Program-made: the position numbers and the translations under genes
Shown: one piece after another, positions 35,902 through 44,959 of the stretch
Layout of the letters: the number at the start of each line of letters is the position of its first letter
Position numbering within the stretch: position 1 is the first letter of the stretch
Notes under the pieces: model-generated
The model's input: only the letters and a program-made list of their open reading frames with translations
What the model was told of the DNA's origin: nothing
The model's database searches: none
NCBI RefSeq assembly: GCF_003387475.1
Contig: NZ_QUNO01000002.1
Coordinates: 744,001 to 808,000 of the forward strand
Direction: 5' to 3'
DNA length: 64,000 nucleotides
Source of the DNA: Kutzneria buriramensis
GTDB taxonomy: Bacteria > Actinomycetota > Actinomycetes > Mycobacteriales > Pseudonocardiaceae

Positions 35902-36597
35902 GTGCTCGGTGTCCCGGACTCCACCAGGGCACTGCTGTTCGACATGGACGGCGTGCTGACCAAGACCGCCGTGGTGCACGCGAAGGCGTGGCAGCAGGCG
36001 TTCGACGAGTTCCTCGCCGGCCGTGGCGAACCCTATGTCCCGTTCGACCCCGTCGAGGACTACGACGAGTACGTGGACGGCAAGCCGCGTGAGGACGGCG
36101 TCCGCTCCTTCCTGTCCGCCCGCGGCATCGCGTTCGACGACGACCTGGTGCGCAGGATCGGCAACCACAAGAACGACCTGGTCCAGGAGCTGATCCGCAA
36201 GGACGGCGTGGAGGCGTACGAGGGCTCGCGGCAGTACCTGGACGCCGCCGTCGCGGCCGGCATCCCCCGCGCGGTCGTCTCCTCCAGCGCCAACACCACC
36301 GAGGTGCTCACCGCCGCCGGGCTGGACGGGTACTTCCAGGCGCAGGTGGATGGAATCGTGTCGGCCGTGCGGCGGCTCAAGGGCAAGCCCGCGCCGGACA
36401 CGTTCCTCGCCGCCGCCAAGGAACTCGGCGCGGAGCCGGGGCAGGCGGTGGTGTTCGAGGACGCGCTGGCCGGCGTCGCGGCGGGCCGGGCCGGCGCCTT
36501 CGGGTTCGTGGTCGGCGTCGACCGGGTCGGCCAGGCGGACGCGCTGCGTGACCACGGCGCCGACATCGTCGTCAAGGACCTGGCGGATCTGCTGTGA
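35902..36597 (+). CDS. HAD-family beta-phosphoglucomutase-like enzyme
   Basis: This 231-residue HAD phosphatase/mutase has the catalytic motif 'LLFDMDGVLTKTAVVH' (Asp14 and Asp16), 'SSSANTTEVL' as motif II, 'KGKPAPDTFLAAAK' with the motif III Lys and 'VFEDALAGVAAGRAG' as motif IV. It should interconvert beta-glucose 1-phosphate and glucose 6-phosphate. It overlaps the GH65 start (GTGA). This HAD-GH65 gene order is typical of disaccharide phosphorylase operons, where the phosphorylase releases beta-glucose 1-phosphate. Confidence 0.92.
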   Translation: MLGVPDSTRALLFDMDGVLTKTAVVHAKAWQQAFDEFLAGRGEPYVPFDPVEDYDEYVDGKPREDGVRSFLSARGIAFDDDLVRRIGNHKNDLVQELIRKDGVEAYEGSRQYLDAAVAAGIPRAVVSSSANTTEVLTAAGLDGYFQAQVDGIVSAVRRLKGKPAPDTFLAAAKELGAEPGQAVVFEDALAGVAAGRAGAFGFVVGVDRVGQADALRDHGADIVVKDLADLL

Positions 36598-38945
36598 TCC
36601 CGAACCCGGACTTCCTGGTCGAGCCCTGGCGGCTGCGCGAGTGCACGCTGAACCTGGACCTGCTGGCGCAGAGCGAGTCGCTGTTCGCGCTGTCCAACGG
36701 CCACATCGGCTGGCGCGGCAACCTGGACGAGGGCGAGCCGCACGCGCTGCCCGGCAGCTACCTCAACGGCGTGCACGAGGTGCGGCCGCTGCCGTACGCG
36801 GAGCGCGGCTACGGCAACCCCGAGTCCAGCCAGACGGTCATCAACGTCACCAACGGCAAGCTGATCCGGCTGCTGGTCGACGACGAGCCGCTGGACCTGC
36901 GCTACGGCACCACCGTCAGCCATGAGCGCACCCTGGACTTCCGCAACGGCACGCTGGTCCGCGAGATCCACTGGGTCTCGCCCGCCGGCAAGGCCGTGAA
37001 GGTCCGCTCCACCCGCCTGGTGTCGTTCACGCAGCGGGCCGTGGCGGCGATCGGCTACGAGGTGGAGGCCGTCGACCAGCCGGTGCGGGTGGTGATCCAG
37101 TCGGAGCTGATCGCCAACGAGGAGCTGCCCACCCAGTCTGACGACCCGCGCTCGGCGGCGGTGCTCGAGCATCCGATGAATGCGGTCCTGCACGCGTCCA
37201 GCGACGCGAAAGCGGTTCTGGTGCACCGCATCGAACACAGCGGGCTGGGTGTCGCGGCAGCGATGGACCACGTCGTGTTCGGCGACGACGACCTGCCGTT
37301 CCGGACCGAGGTGGAGCCTGACCTGGGCAGGTTCTCCGTCGGCGCCCGGCTGGCTCCCGGCAAGCAGCTCGGCTTCGCCAAGTTCGTCGCCTACGGCTGG
37401 TCGAGCACCCGGTCCGTGCCGGCGCTGCGCGACCAGGTCGAGGCGGCGCTGGCCGCGGCCAAGGTCACCGGCTGGGAGGCCCTGCAAGCCGAGCAGCGGG
37501 AGTTCCTGGACGCGTTCTGGCGGGACGCCGACGTCGAGGTGGACGGCGACGCCGAGATCCAGCAGGCGGTCCGGTTCGCCCTGTTCCACGTGTTGCAGGC
37601 CGGGGCGCGGGGCGAGCGGCGGGCGATCGCCGCGAAGGGCCTGACCGGCCCCGGCTACGACGGGCACGCGTTCTGGGACACCGAGATGCTGGTGCTGCCG
37701 GTGCTCACCTACACGTACCCGGAATCGGTCGCGCATGCCCTGTGGTGGCGGCACGACACCCTGTCGCTGGCCCAGGACCGCGCCAAGCAGCTGGGGTTCG
37801 AGGGCGCGGCGTTCCCGTGGCGGACGATCACCGGCGCGGAGTGCTCGGGCTACTGGCCGGCCGGCACGGCAGCCTTCCACCTGAACGCGGCCGTCGCGGC
37901 GGCCGTCACCCGCTACGTGAGCGCGACCGGCGACGAGGACTTCGCCGCCACGGCCGGCATCGAGCTGCTGGTGGAGACCGCACGGCTGTGGCGGTCGCTG
38001 GGGCACCACAACAGCGAGGGCCGGTTCTGCATCGACGGCGTGACCGGCCCCGACGAGTACAGCGCCATCGCGGACAACAACGTCTACACGAACCTGATGG
38101 CCAAGCGGAACCTGCTCGCCGCGTACGACTACGTGCACCGGTTCCCGGACCGGGCCCGCGAGCTGGGCGTCGGCGAGGAGGAGGCGGCGGCCTGGCACGA
38201 CGCCGCCAAGGCGGTCATGGTGCCGTACGACGATTCGCTCGGCGTGCACCCGCAGTCCGACGGCTTCACCCGGCACCAGGAATGGGACTTCGCCCGCTCG
38301 AAGTACCCGCTGCTGCTGCACCACCCGTACTTCGACATCTACCGCAAGCAGGTGGTCAAGCAGGCCGACCTGGTGCTGGCGATCATGCAGTGCCCGGAGG
38401 AGTTCACCGCCGAGCAAAAGGCCCGCGACTTCGACTACTACGAGCGCATCACCGTGCGGGACTCGTCGCTGTCGGCGTGCGTGCAGGCGGTGGTGGCGGC
38501 CGAGGTCGGGCAGCTCCAGCTGGCCCACGACTACACCGCCGAGGCGGCGCTGATGGACATCGCCGACCTGGAGCACAACACCTCCGACGGCGTGCACATC
38601 GCGTCGCTGGCCGGCGCGTGGATCGCGCTGGTCTTCGGCTTCGGCGGGCTGCGCCAGGACGGCGGCATGCTGACGTTCACGCCCCGCCTGCCGCCCGGCC
38701 TGTCACGGCTGCGGTTCACCGTGCGGCAGCGGCAGTCCCGGCTGCGCGTGATCGTCACCCCGGACACCGCACGGTACGAGGTGGATGGTCCCGACGAGCT
38801 CACGATCGTCCACCATGGACACACGGTGCGCCTGGACACCGTGCAGGAGCTGGCGATTCCGCCGGCGCCGCGGGTCCGGCCGAGCGGGCAGCCGCCGGGA
38901 CGGGCCCCACGCCGACGGGACCCGTCCACGGAGGAGGACGGCTGA
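36594..38945 (+). CDS. GH65 disaccharide phosphorylase (trehalose/maltose/kojibiose type)
   Basis: This 783-residue GH65 enzyme has the N-terminal beta-sandwich ('FALSNGHIGWRGNLDEGEPH') and the (alpha/alpha)6 barrel ('GHAFWDTEMLVLPVLTY'). The general acid is Glu488 in 'DGVTGPDEYSAIADNN'. A small C-terminal beta-sheet domain follows. GH65 enzymes cleave alpha-linked glucosides with phosphate, giving beta-glucose 1-phosphate. The upstream coupled phosphomutase strongly supports phosphorolysis over hydrolysis. Which disaccharide is used cannot be read from the motifs. It starts with GTG 36594, overlapping the HAD stop. Confidence 0.93.
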   Translation: MIPNPDFLVEPWRLRECTLNLDLLAQSESLFALSNGHIGWRGNLDEGEPHALPGSYLNGVHEVRPLPYAERGYGNPESSQTVINVTNGKLIRLLVDDEPLDLRYGTTVSHERTLDFRNGTLVREIHWVSPAGKAVKVRSTRLVSFTQRAVAAIGYEVEAVDQPVRVVIQSELIANEELPTQSDDPRSAAVLEHPMNAVLHASSDAKAVLVHRIEHSGLGVAAAMDHVVFGDDDLPFRTEVEPDLGRFSVGARLAPGKQLGFAKFVAYGWSSTRSVPALRDQVEAALAAAKVTGWEALQAEQREFLDAFWRDADVEVDGDAEIQQAVRFALFHVLQAGARGERRAIAAKGLTGPGYDGHAFWDTEMLVLPVLTYTYPESVAHALWWRHDTLSLAQDRAKQLGFEGAAFPWRTITGAECSGYWPAGTAAFHLNAAVAAAVTRYVSATGDEDFAATAGIELLVETARLWRSLGHHNSEGRFCIDGVTGPDEYSAIADNNVYTNLMAKRNLLAAYDYVHRFPDRARELGVGEEEAAAWHDAAKAVMVPYDDSLGVHPQSDGFTRHQEWDFARSKYPLLLHHPYFDIYRKQVVKQADLVLAIMQCPEEFTAEQKARDFDYYERITVRDSSLSACVQAVVAAEVGQLQLAHDYTAEAALMDIADLEHNTSDGVHIASLAGAWIALVFGFGGLRQDGGMLTFTPRLPPGLSRLRFTVRQRQSRLRVIVTPDTARYEVDGPDELTIVHHGHTVRLDTVQELAIPPAPRVRPSGQPPGRAPRRRDPSTEEDG

Positions 38946-38946
38946 C

Positions 38947-39198
38947 ATGGGCTGGGACGACCTGAGCCCGCACCGCCGGCGTCAGCTGGCGGCGCTGGGC
39001 TTCGTGCAGATCCTGCTGGCCCTGGCCGCCTGGCTGGATCTCGCGATCCGCCCGGCCGCCCGGGTGCGCGGCCCGAAGTGGGCGTGGACGCTGGTGATCG
39101 GCGTCAACTTCGTCGGGCCGCTCGCCTACTTCGGCTGGGGCCGGCGAGCCTCACCGGGCGATCTTCGCGACGGTGAGGTCCGCTTTACTGATCAGTGA
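38947..39198 (+). CDS. Small PLDc_N-type membrane protein
   Basis: This 83-residue protein has two hydrophobic helices ('LAALGFVQILLALAAWLDLA' and 'WTLVIGVNFVGPLAYFGWGR'). The PLDc_N (cardiolipin synthase N-terminal-like) pattern, with Trp/Pro between helices and terminal 'GWGRR', is present without any phospholipase domain. ATG 38947 lies 1 nt after the GH65 stop, so it is last in that operon. Function unknown. Confidence 0.75.
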   Translation: MGWDDLSPHRRRQLAALGFVQILLALAAWLDLAIRPAARVRGPKWAWTLVIGVNFVGPLAYFGWGRRASPGDLRDGEVRFTDQ

Positions 39199-39313
39199 TC
39201 GATCGGTCACCGAGCGCCATACACGCCCTGCTCCACTGTGACGCGCACAGCGACGGACGAACGGAGCAGTCCGCTCCGTCCGCCGGCTCACAGCGACAGC
39301 GGGGAGCTGACAC

Positions 39314-39838
39314 GTGGCGACACGAATCTCCTTACGACGCGAGCAGGTGGTGGCGGCCAGCCTGGTCGGATCGGTGGTCGTGCTCCTGGGATTCGCCTCC
39401 GGGCTCGGCCTTCACCACACCACGAGCGCCGCCGCGGCGCCGCCGACGACCACGACGCCCGCACCACCCGCCGCCACTGACCCGCCCGGTGGCGACCAGC
39501 CCGGTGAGGGCGGGTACCAGCCCGCCGGCTACGTCGGAACCGGCGGCCAGCAAGGCGACATCCCTTACCCGGCAACGACGACAGCGGCGCTGCCGACCGT
39601 GACGGCCACGTCCGCGGCCCCGACGACCACGTCGTCCGGCACGACCGCCACCAGCGCGCCGACCTGCACGCCCGGGCTGGTGCCGCAGGTCGTCGGCGTG
39701 GTCACCACCGGAGTACAGGGCCTTCCCCTGCTCGGCCCCGTGGTCTCCGGCGTCGGCCTGCCGCCGCTGGTGGACTCGCTGCTCGGCTCGTGCCCGACGA
39801 CGTCCACCACCACGCCGACCGCCACCACCACGCGGTGA
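39314..39838 (+). CDS. Exported Thr/Pro/Ala-rich protein of the copper cluster
   Basis: This 174-residue protein has an N-terminal hydrophobic segment ('VVAASLVGSVVVLLGFASGL') serving as signal or anchor. Low-complexity Thr/Pro stretches ('SAAAAPPTTTTPAPPAATD', 'TTTSSGTTATSAPTC') follow, then a short conserved-looking domain with two cysteines ('PLLGPVVSGVGLPPLVDSLL'). GTG 39314 follows GGGGAG. It overlaps the CopD start (GTGA). Probably a cell-surface or periplasmic spacer protein; its direct role is unknown. Confidence 0.75.
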   Translation: MATRISLRREQVVAASLVGSVVVLLGFASGLGLHHTTSAAAAPPTTTTPAPPAATDPPGGDQPGEGGYQPAGYVGTGGQQGDIPYPATTTAALPTVTATSAAPTTTSSGTTATSAPTCTPGLVPQVVGVVTTGVQGLPLLGPVVSGVGLPPLVDSLLGSCPTTSTTTPTATTTR

Positions 39839-40734
39839 ACGTCGACGCGGCACGGTCCTGGTACGTGCTCGCCAGGCTCGTCGACTACCTCGGCATCGCC
39901 CTGTTCGTCGGCGGCAGCGGCTTCGTCGCCATGCTGTGGCCGACGGGCAGCGCCGTGCGCGCCACGCGACGGGTGATCGTCACCGGCTGGCTGCTCGGCG
40001 TGGCCGGCGCGCTGGCCACCATCGTGCTCGAAGGCGTCTGGGCCGGCGGCGGCCCGATCGGCTGGCCGCTGGTGGCCAAGGTGCTGGCCACCGACTTCGG
40101 CCGGGTCTGGCTGGTGATCCTGCTGCTCTGGGTGCTCGGCGGCGTGGTGCTCGCGGACCTGTTGCAGCGCAAGGAGAACGCCGCCCGGTCGATGGCGTGG
40201 CGGATCGGCGCGATCGCCGTCGGGCTGGGCCTGCTGCGCGCGGTCGGCCTGACCGGGCACACCTCCGACTCCGGCGCCGCGCTGGTGGAGGTCGCCGACC
40301 TGGCGCACCTGCTTGGCATGGCGCTGTGGATCGGCGGCCTGGCGGTGCTGCTGTTCGGCGTCCTGCCCCGCCGGCGGCCGGACGAGCTGGCCCAGGTGGT
40401 ACCGCGCTACTCGCGACTGGCGCTGATCAGCGTCGGCACCGTGGTGCTGGCCGGCGCGGTGCTCGCCTGGAACTCGCTCGGATCGCTGAACGCCCTGCTG
40501 CACACCAACTACGGCCACATCCTGCTGGTCAAGATCGGTGTGTTCGCGGTCGTGCTCGCCGCGGCGCAGGCGAGCAAGAGCTGGGTCGGGCGGCGGCTGG
40601 ACTTCGCCGTCGTGCTGCGCGGCGACGCCCGCACGGTCCGGCCGTTCGTCTACTCCGTGACCGCGGAGACCGTGCTCGTGGTGTTCGTCCTGCTCGCCGC
40701 GAGCGTTCTCGTCACGGCCAGTCCCGGCCGCTGA
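39835..40734 (+). CDS. CopD-domain copper transport membrane protein
   Basis: This 299-residue polytopic protein of about eight helices has the CopD family segments 'LVDYLGIALFVGGSGFVAML', 'LTGHTSDSG' and 'VADLAHLLGMALWIGGLAVL', whose histidines are candidate copper ligands. CopD proteins move copper across the membrane. The GTG at 39835, overlapping the previous stop, was chosen. An upstream GTG at 39790 would add a His-rich leader, but that stretch merely reads the Thr-rich gene in another frame. Neighbouring cupredoxins support a copper-handling operon. Confidence 0.87.
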   Translation: MNVDAARSWYVLARLVDYLGIALFVGGSGFVAMLWPTGSAVRATRRVIVTGWLLGVAGALATIVLEGVWAGGGPIGWPLVAKVLATDFGRVWLVILLLWVLGGVVLADLLQRKENAARSMAWRIGAIAVGLGLLRAVGLTGHTSDSGAALVEVADLAHLLGMALWIGGLAVLLFGVLPRRRPDELAQVVPRYSRLALISVGTVVLAGAVLAWNSLGSLNALLHTNYGHILLVKIGVFAVVLAAAQASKSWVGRRLDFAVVLRGDARTVRPFVYSVTAETVLVVFVLLAASVLVTASPGR

Positions 40735-40758
40735 CGTCCCCACCGAAAGGAAACCGAA

Positions 40759-41661
40759 GTGGACCAACCGCCCCTGTCCGCGCGCCGGCGCAGCCTGCTG
40801 CTGCCCACGCTCGCGGTGCTCGCCGTGGCCGGATCGATCTTCGCGCTGACCGCACTGCGCGCGGATGACCAGCGCACGGCCAGCCCGGAACCGGTCGCCC
40901 AGACGGCCGCCCTGCCCGCCTCGGTGGTGGACGCGCAGAAGGCCGCCGTCGCGCACTACTCGCCGGCCACGGAGTCCTCGGCGATCGCCGTGGACATCAA
41001 GAACTATGCGTTCAGCCCGGCCAGCCTCACGGTGTCGATCGGGGACACGGTGACGTGGACCAACGAGGACACCGCCCCGCACACGGTGACCGTCACCGAC
41101 GGGCCGGAGAAGTTCGCGTCGCCGACCCTGCAACAGGGCCAGACCTTCAGCTACACCTTCACCAAGGCCGGCACGTACTCGTACTACTGCGCCGTGCACC
41201 CGGACATGAAGGCGAGCGTCACGGTCCAGGGCTCGACTCCCCCGACCACCACCACGACCCCGCCGCCGACCACCACGACGACGATGACCATGCCGACGTC
41301 CAACCCGGGCGGCGGATGCGCGGTGAAGGAGGCGCTCGCCCCGTTCATCGCCCACCTCAAGGCGGCACACCTGGAGGAGTCGCTCGGCCAGCAGGTCACC
41401 GACGCGCTCAACCTCGACCAGTACATCAAGACGCACACCGTGCTGATCGAGAACATGCTCACGCCGGTCCTCAACGGTGACGCCGACCAGTCGGTGAAGG
41501 ACGTGCTCTCGCCGCTGCTGGCCCATCTCAAGGCGGCCCACCTAGACGAGTCACTAGGCCAGCAGGTCACCGACCTGCTGAACGTGGACCAGTACGTCAA
41601 GACGCACACCGTGTTGGTGGAGAACATGCTCGAGCCGGTGTTCAACCAGCTGACCTGCTGA
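40759..41661 (+). CDS. Exported cupredoxin with a duplicated C-terminal helical module
   Basis: This 300-residue protein has an N-terminal membrane anchor, then a plastocyanin-like domain (about 72-153). Type 1 copper ligands are visible as His in 'DTAPHTVTV', Cys and His in 'YYCAVHPDMKA', and the Met of the latter. A Thr/Pro linker leads to two copies of a module of about 48 residues ('LAHLKAAHLDESLGQQVTD', 'DQYVKTHTVLVENML'), the second diverged mainly in the linker positions. The protein should carry electrons or copper outside the membrane. The duplicated module is not one I recognise. It starts with GTG 40759 after AAAGGA. Confidence 0.87.
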   Translation: MDQPPLSARRRSLLLPTLAVLAVAGSIFALTALRADDQRTASPEPVAQTAALPASVVDAQKAAVAHYSPATESSAIAVDIKNYAFSPASLTVSIGDTVTWTNEDTAPHTVTVTDGPEKFASPTLQQGQTFSYTFTKAGTYSYYCAVHPDMKASVTVQGSTPPTTTTTPPPTTTTTMTMPTSNPGGGCAVKEALAPFIAHLKAAHLEESLGQQVTDALNLDQYIKTHTVLIENMLTPVLNGDADQSVKDVLSPLLAHLKAAHLDESLGQQVTDLLNVDQYVKTHTVLVENMLEPVFNQLTC

Positions 41662-41669
41662 TCGGCGGT

Positions 41670-41697
41670 CCGCAGCGGTCAGCGTGGCCCGCTGCGG
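41670..41697 (+). terminator. Hairpin after the first cupredoxin gene
   Basis: Arms CCGCAGCGG (41670-41678) and CCGCTGCGG (41689-41697) form a 9-bp stem with a 10-nt loop. It could attenuate transcription between the two halves of the cluster. Confidence 0.5.
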
Positions 41698-41724
41698 CCC
41701 TTCCCCCGGACCGAAAGGACCCTC

Positions 41725-42111
41725 ATGCCCGACACCGCGGTGCTGCCGGTCGGCGAGCGCACTCCCCTGCCCCCTCCCGGCTCGTACCGACTCGCCGGCT
41801 GCGCCCTCGAGTGCACGCCGTTCCCCTTGCTGCACCGACGGATCCGGCCGACCGGCGGCGAACTGGTCGTCGCCGACGAGACCACGCTGACGCTGACGGA
41901 CCTGATCACCGCGACGGTCACCGTCGAGGATCGGCGTCGACTGCGCGTCACCGGCTGGCTCGACCTGCGCGGCCGGCGGCACACCCTCCGGTTGACCGGT
42001 CGCGTCGTGCACGTCGACGACGACGGCGTGGTGTTCGCCGCCACCGGCACGGCGGTCGCCGCCGGCCGCCGCCGGATCCGTGTCGACGCCGCTTCGGAGT
42101 TCGTCCGATGA
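41725..42111 (+). CDS. Small beta-rich protein, possibly YceI-like
   Basis: This 128-residue protein is rich in alternating hydrophobic strands ('DETTLTLTDLITATVTVEDR', 'LRVTGWLDLRGRRHTLRLTG'). The rhythm resembles YceI lipocalin-like proteins but it is shorter and lacks a signal peptide. Its stop overlaps the start of the second cupredoxin (ATGA), so it belongs to the cluster. Function is unknown and the YceI likeness is weak. Confidence 0.6.
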   Translation: MPDTAVLPVGERTPLPPPGSYRLAGCALECTPFPLLHRRIRPTGGELVVADETTLTLTDLITATVTVEDRRRLRVTGWLDLRGRRHTLRLTGRVVHVDDDGVVFAATGTAVAAGRRRIRVDAASEFVR

Positions 42112-42722
42112 CCCGCCGGCTGCTTTCCGCGTTGCTGGTGCTGCCTTTCCTGGCGGTGCTGGCGCCCGCGCCGGCGGTCGCCGCGACGCAGGCCGTCACG
42201 ATGGCGCAGTACGCGTTCGCGCCGGCCGCGATCACCGTGCACGTCGGCGACACCGTCACCTGGACCAACCAGGATCAAGCGCCGCACGACGTCACCACGA
42301 CGAGCGCCCCGGTTCCGCTCCACTCGCCGACGCTGTCCACCGGACAGTCGTGGACGTACACGTTCGGCCAAGCCGGCACGTACGCCTACATCTGTTCCAT
42401 CCATCCCGACATGAAGGCGCAGATCACCGTGCTGGCCGCGCCCCCGACGACAACGCAGCAGCGGACCGTGCCCACCACCACTGCCACGCACCGATCGGTC
42501 GGCGGCGGCGCGCCCGTCCAGGCCGTGCCTCCGACCACGGGCGCGCCACCTCTCACCACTACCACGATGCCTACGCCGACACCCACCCAGGCAACGCAGG
42601 AGATGCCGGCGATGGCACAGGTCGAGCAGTCCAGTCTGGACCCGATGCTGCTGGTCGCCGGCCTGGTCGCCGCGGTGGCGACGCTGTGTCTGCTGCTGAT
42701 CGCCTCACGGGCTGCCGACTAG
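42108..42722 (+). CDS. Second exported cupredoxin with C-terminal membrane anchor
   Basis: This 204-residue protein has an N-terminal signal peptide (to 'PAPAVAA'), a cupredoxin domain (about 28-108) and a Thr/Pro-rich stalk. A C-terminal transmembrane helix ('[20 protein letters not shown]') follows, so the domain sits on the cell surface. Copper ligands are His in 'DQAPHDVTT', and Cys, His and Met in 'AYICSIHPDMKAQ'. Its domain closely resembles the first cupredoxin. It is last in the cluster, overlapping the convergent trpA gene by 18 bp. Confidence 0.87.
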   Translation: MTRRLLSALLVLPFLAVLAPAPAVAATQAVTMAQYAFAPAAITVHVGDTVTWTNQDQAPHDVTTTSAPVPLHSPTLSTGQSWTYTFGQAGTYAYICSIHPDMKAQITVLAAPPTTTQQRTVPTTTATHRSVGGGAPVQAVPPTTGAPPLTTTTMPTPTPTQATQEMPAMAQVEQSSLDPMLLVAGLVAAVATLCLLLIASRAAD

Positions 42723-43505
42723 GCGGCGGGTCCCGTCGGCGAGTTCGGCGCAGAGCGTGCGGATCTCGGCGATGCCGGTGTCGACATCCGGCGCGTCGAG
42801 CATCCGCCGCACGATCGCCGAACCGACGATCACGCCGTCCGCGAAGGAGGCCACCTCCGCCGCCTGCCGGCCGTTCGACACGCCCAGCCCCACGAACACC
42901 GGAAGTTCCGTCGCCGCACGGATTCTGGCCACCAGGTCCTGGCCGCTCACCTCGGACCGCATGCCGGTGACGCCCATGGTCGACGCCGCGTAGACGAATC
43001 CCGTGCTGGCTCGGGCGATCTCGGCGACCCGCTTGTCCGTCGAGCTCGGCGCGGCGACGAAAACGCCGGCGAGGTCGTGCTTGTCGGCGACCTCCCGCCA
43101 CGGCAGCGAGTGCTGCACCGGCAGGTCCGGCAGCACGCAGCCCGCCCCGCCGGCGTCGGAGAGCCGCTGCGCGAACCGGTCGATCCCGTACTGCTCGATG
43201 GGATTCCAGTACGTCATCACGAAGATCGGCACGCCGGTGGCGGCGGCGACCCGTTCGACCGTGCGGAGCACGTCCTCGGTGCGGGTGCCGTTCTCCAGCG
43301 CCTTCGTCGCGGCGGTCTGGATCGCCGGCCCGTCCATCACCGGATCCGTGTACGGCAGGCCGATCTCCAGCGCTCCACACCCGCTTTCGGCCATCGCCGT
43401 CAGCGTTCGGACCGCGCCGTCGACCGTCGGGAAGCCGGCCGGCAGGTAGCCGACGAGGGTCTTCTCGGTGCGCGAGAAACCACTGAAGGAGGACATAGGG
43501 CTCAC
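42705..43505 (-). CDS. trpA: Tryptophan synthase alpha chain
   Basis: This 266-residue TIM-barrel subunit converts indole-3-glycerol phosphate to indole and glyceraldehyde 3-phosphate and channels indole to TrpB. Catalytic Glu47 ('[17 protein letters not shown]') and Asp54 are present, with the phosphate-binding '[12 protein letters not shown]' near the C-terminus. The start GTG 43505 overlaps the trpB stop (GTGA); ATG 43496 is an in-frame alternative. Its end overlaps the convergent cupredoxin gene. Confidence 0.97.
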   Translation of the reverse strand: MSPMSSFSGFSRTEKTLVGYLPAGFPTVDGAVRTLTAMAESGCGALEIGLPYTDPVMDGPAIQTAATKALENGTRTEDVLRTVERVAAATGVPIFVMTYWNPIEQYGIDRFAQRLSDAGGAGCVLPDLPVQHSLPWREVADKHDLAGVFVAAPSSTDKRVAEIARASTGFVYAASTMGVTGMRSEVSGQDLVARIRAATELPVFVGLGVSNGRQAAEVASFADGVIVGSAIVRRMLDAPDVDTGIAEIRTLCAELADGTRRLVGSP

Positions 43506-44695
43506 TCCCCCACCAGCTCGAAGTACTTGGCGGCCGTGTCCATGTCCTTGTCGCCGCGGCCGGACAGGTTGATCAGCACCACGTCGCCCAGGCAGGCCCC
43601 CAGCTTGACCGCGCCGGCCAGCGCATGGCTGGACTCGATCGCCGGGATGATGCCCTCGGTCCGGGCCAGCAGCCGCATCGCGTCCATCGCCTCGGCGTCG
43701 GTGACCGGCACGTACTCGGCGCGCCCGATGTCCTTGAGATACGAGTGCTCCGGCCCGACGCCGGCGTAGTCGAGGCCGGCGGAGATGGAGTGCGTCTCGA
43801 TGGTCTGACCGTCGTCGTCCTGGAGGAAGTACGAGCGGGACCCGTGCAGGACACCCACCCGGCCCTCGGCGAACGTCGCCGCGTGCCGGCCGGTCTCGAC
43901 GCCGTCACCCGCCGCCTCGCAGCCGATCAGCCGCGTGTCGTCGTCCAGGAACGGGTGGAACGCGCCGATCGCGTTGGAGCCGCCGCCGACGCAGGCCAGC
44001 ACGGCGTCCGGCAACTGCCCGGTGCGGCGCTGGATCTGCTCCCGCGCCTCCACGCCGATGACCCGTTGCAGGTCACGGACGATCGTCGGGAAAGGGTGCG
44101 GGCCGGCGGCCGTGCCGAACAGGTAGTGGGTGGAGTCCACATTGGCCACCCAGTCGCGGAACGCCTCGTTGATGGCGTCCTTCAACGTGCCCGATCCGGT
44201 CGGCACGGAAACCACTTCCGCGCCGAGAATCCGCATCCGCGCCACGTTCAGCGCCTGCCGCTCGGTGTCGAGCTTTCCCATGTAGACGGTGCAGTCGATG
44301 CCCAGCAGCGCGCAGGCCGTCGCCGTCGCGACGCCGTGCTGGCCGGCGCCGGTCTCCGCGATGACGCGGGGCTTTCCCATGCGCTTGGCCAGCAAGGCCT
44401 GGCCCAGCGCGTTGTTCAGCTTGTGCGAGCCGGTGTGGTTGAGGTCCTCCCGCTTGAGGAAGACCCGCGCGCCGACCGACTCCGCGAAGCGCGGCACCTC
44501 GGTCAGCGGGGTGGGCCGGCCGGCGTAGTCGGCCAGCAGGGTGTTGAGCTCCGTGGCGAAATCCTCGTCGCCACGGGCCTTGTCGTAGGCGACGGCGAGC
44601 TCGTCGATCGCGGCGACCAGGGCCTCGGGCACGTACTGGCCGCCGAAGCGGCCGAAGGCGCCCGTCCCGTCGCCGACGGCGGGATGGAAGAACAT
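43502..44695 (-). CDS. trpB: Tryptophan synthase beta chain
   Basis: This 397-residue PLP enzyme joins indole and serine to form tryptophan. The PLP lysine is Lys92 in '[18 protein letters not shown]'. '[12 protein letters not shown]' and the phosphate-binding '[12 protein letters not shown]' follow, as in standard TrpB1. It sits between the trpM-type small gene and trpA. trpC and trpE are not in the window, so this is a partial trp locus. Confidence 0.98.
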   Translation of the reverse strand: MFFHPAVGDGTGAFGRFGGQYVPEALVAAIDELAVAYDKARGDEDFATELNTLLADYAGRPTPLTEVPRFAESVGARVFLKREDLNHTGSHKLNNALGQALLAKRMGKPRVIAETGAGQHGVATATACALLGIDCTVYMGKLDTERQALNVARMRILGAEVVSVPTGSGTLKDAINEAFRDWVANVDSTHYLFGTAAGPHPFPTIVRDLQRVIGVEAREQIQRRTGQLPDAVLACVGGGSNAIGAFHPFLDDDTRLIGCEAAGDGVETGRHAATFAEGRVGVLHGSRSYFLQDDDGQTIETHSISAGLDYAGVGPEHSYLKDIGRAEYVPVTDAEAMDAMRLLARTEGIIPAIESSHALAGAVKLGACLGDVVLINLSGRGDKDMDTAAKYFELVGE

Positions 44696-44741
44696 ATGGG
44701 GTTTTGTCCTTACGGGTGAACGGATGGGGGCCGACGATTCG

Positions 44742-44876
44742 TCAGCCGTGCCATCGCATCCCGCGGACCTGCCCGGGCTCGCAGCCGATGTGGTAGCGCA
44801 CCCGGCGCCCCTTGATCCGACGCGCGGGCGAGCGGGAGCCGCGGGGGGCTCCGCCGAAGCGCACGTCGTTCGTCAT
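44742..44876 (-). CDS. trpM: TrpM-type small protein upstream of trpB
   Basis: A 44-codon reading frame starts at ATG 44876 and ends at TGA 44742, 46 nt before the trpB start. It is highly basic, with '[19 protein letters not shown]' and a terminal 'GMRWHG'. In Streptomyces a small gene trpM lies immediately before trpB and is reported to affect tryptophan supply. I recall its product sharing an RVRY-x-x-G-x-EPGQ and GMRW pattern. The identification therefore rests on position and remembered pattern. It is shorter than the Streptomyces protein. Confidence 0.7.
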   Translation of the reverse strand: MTNDVRFGGAPRGSRSPARRIKGRRVRYHIGCEPGQVRGMRWHG

Positions 44877-44959
44877 GAGCCGGAGGTTAATACCGTGACC
44901 GTCGGCCGCACAACCGGTTCCGGGTTGCCTGTGCGTGCGCTCACGGGGATGGTGGTGCC

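Noticed and set aside
39790-39834. His-rich leader for CopD from a GTG at 39790 as a copper-binding extension
   Set aside because: The stretch is the Thr-codon-rich end of the previous gene read in another frame, and the GTGA overlap at 39835 is the normal coupled start.
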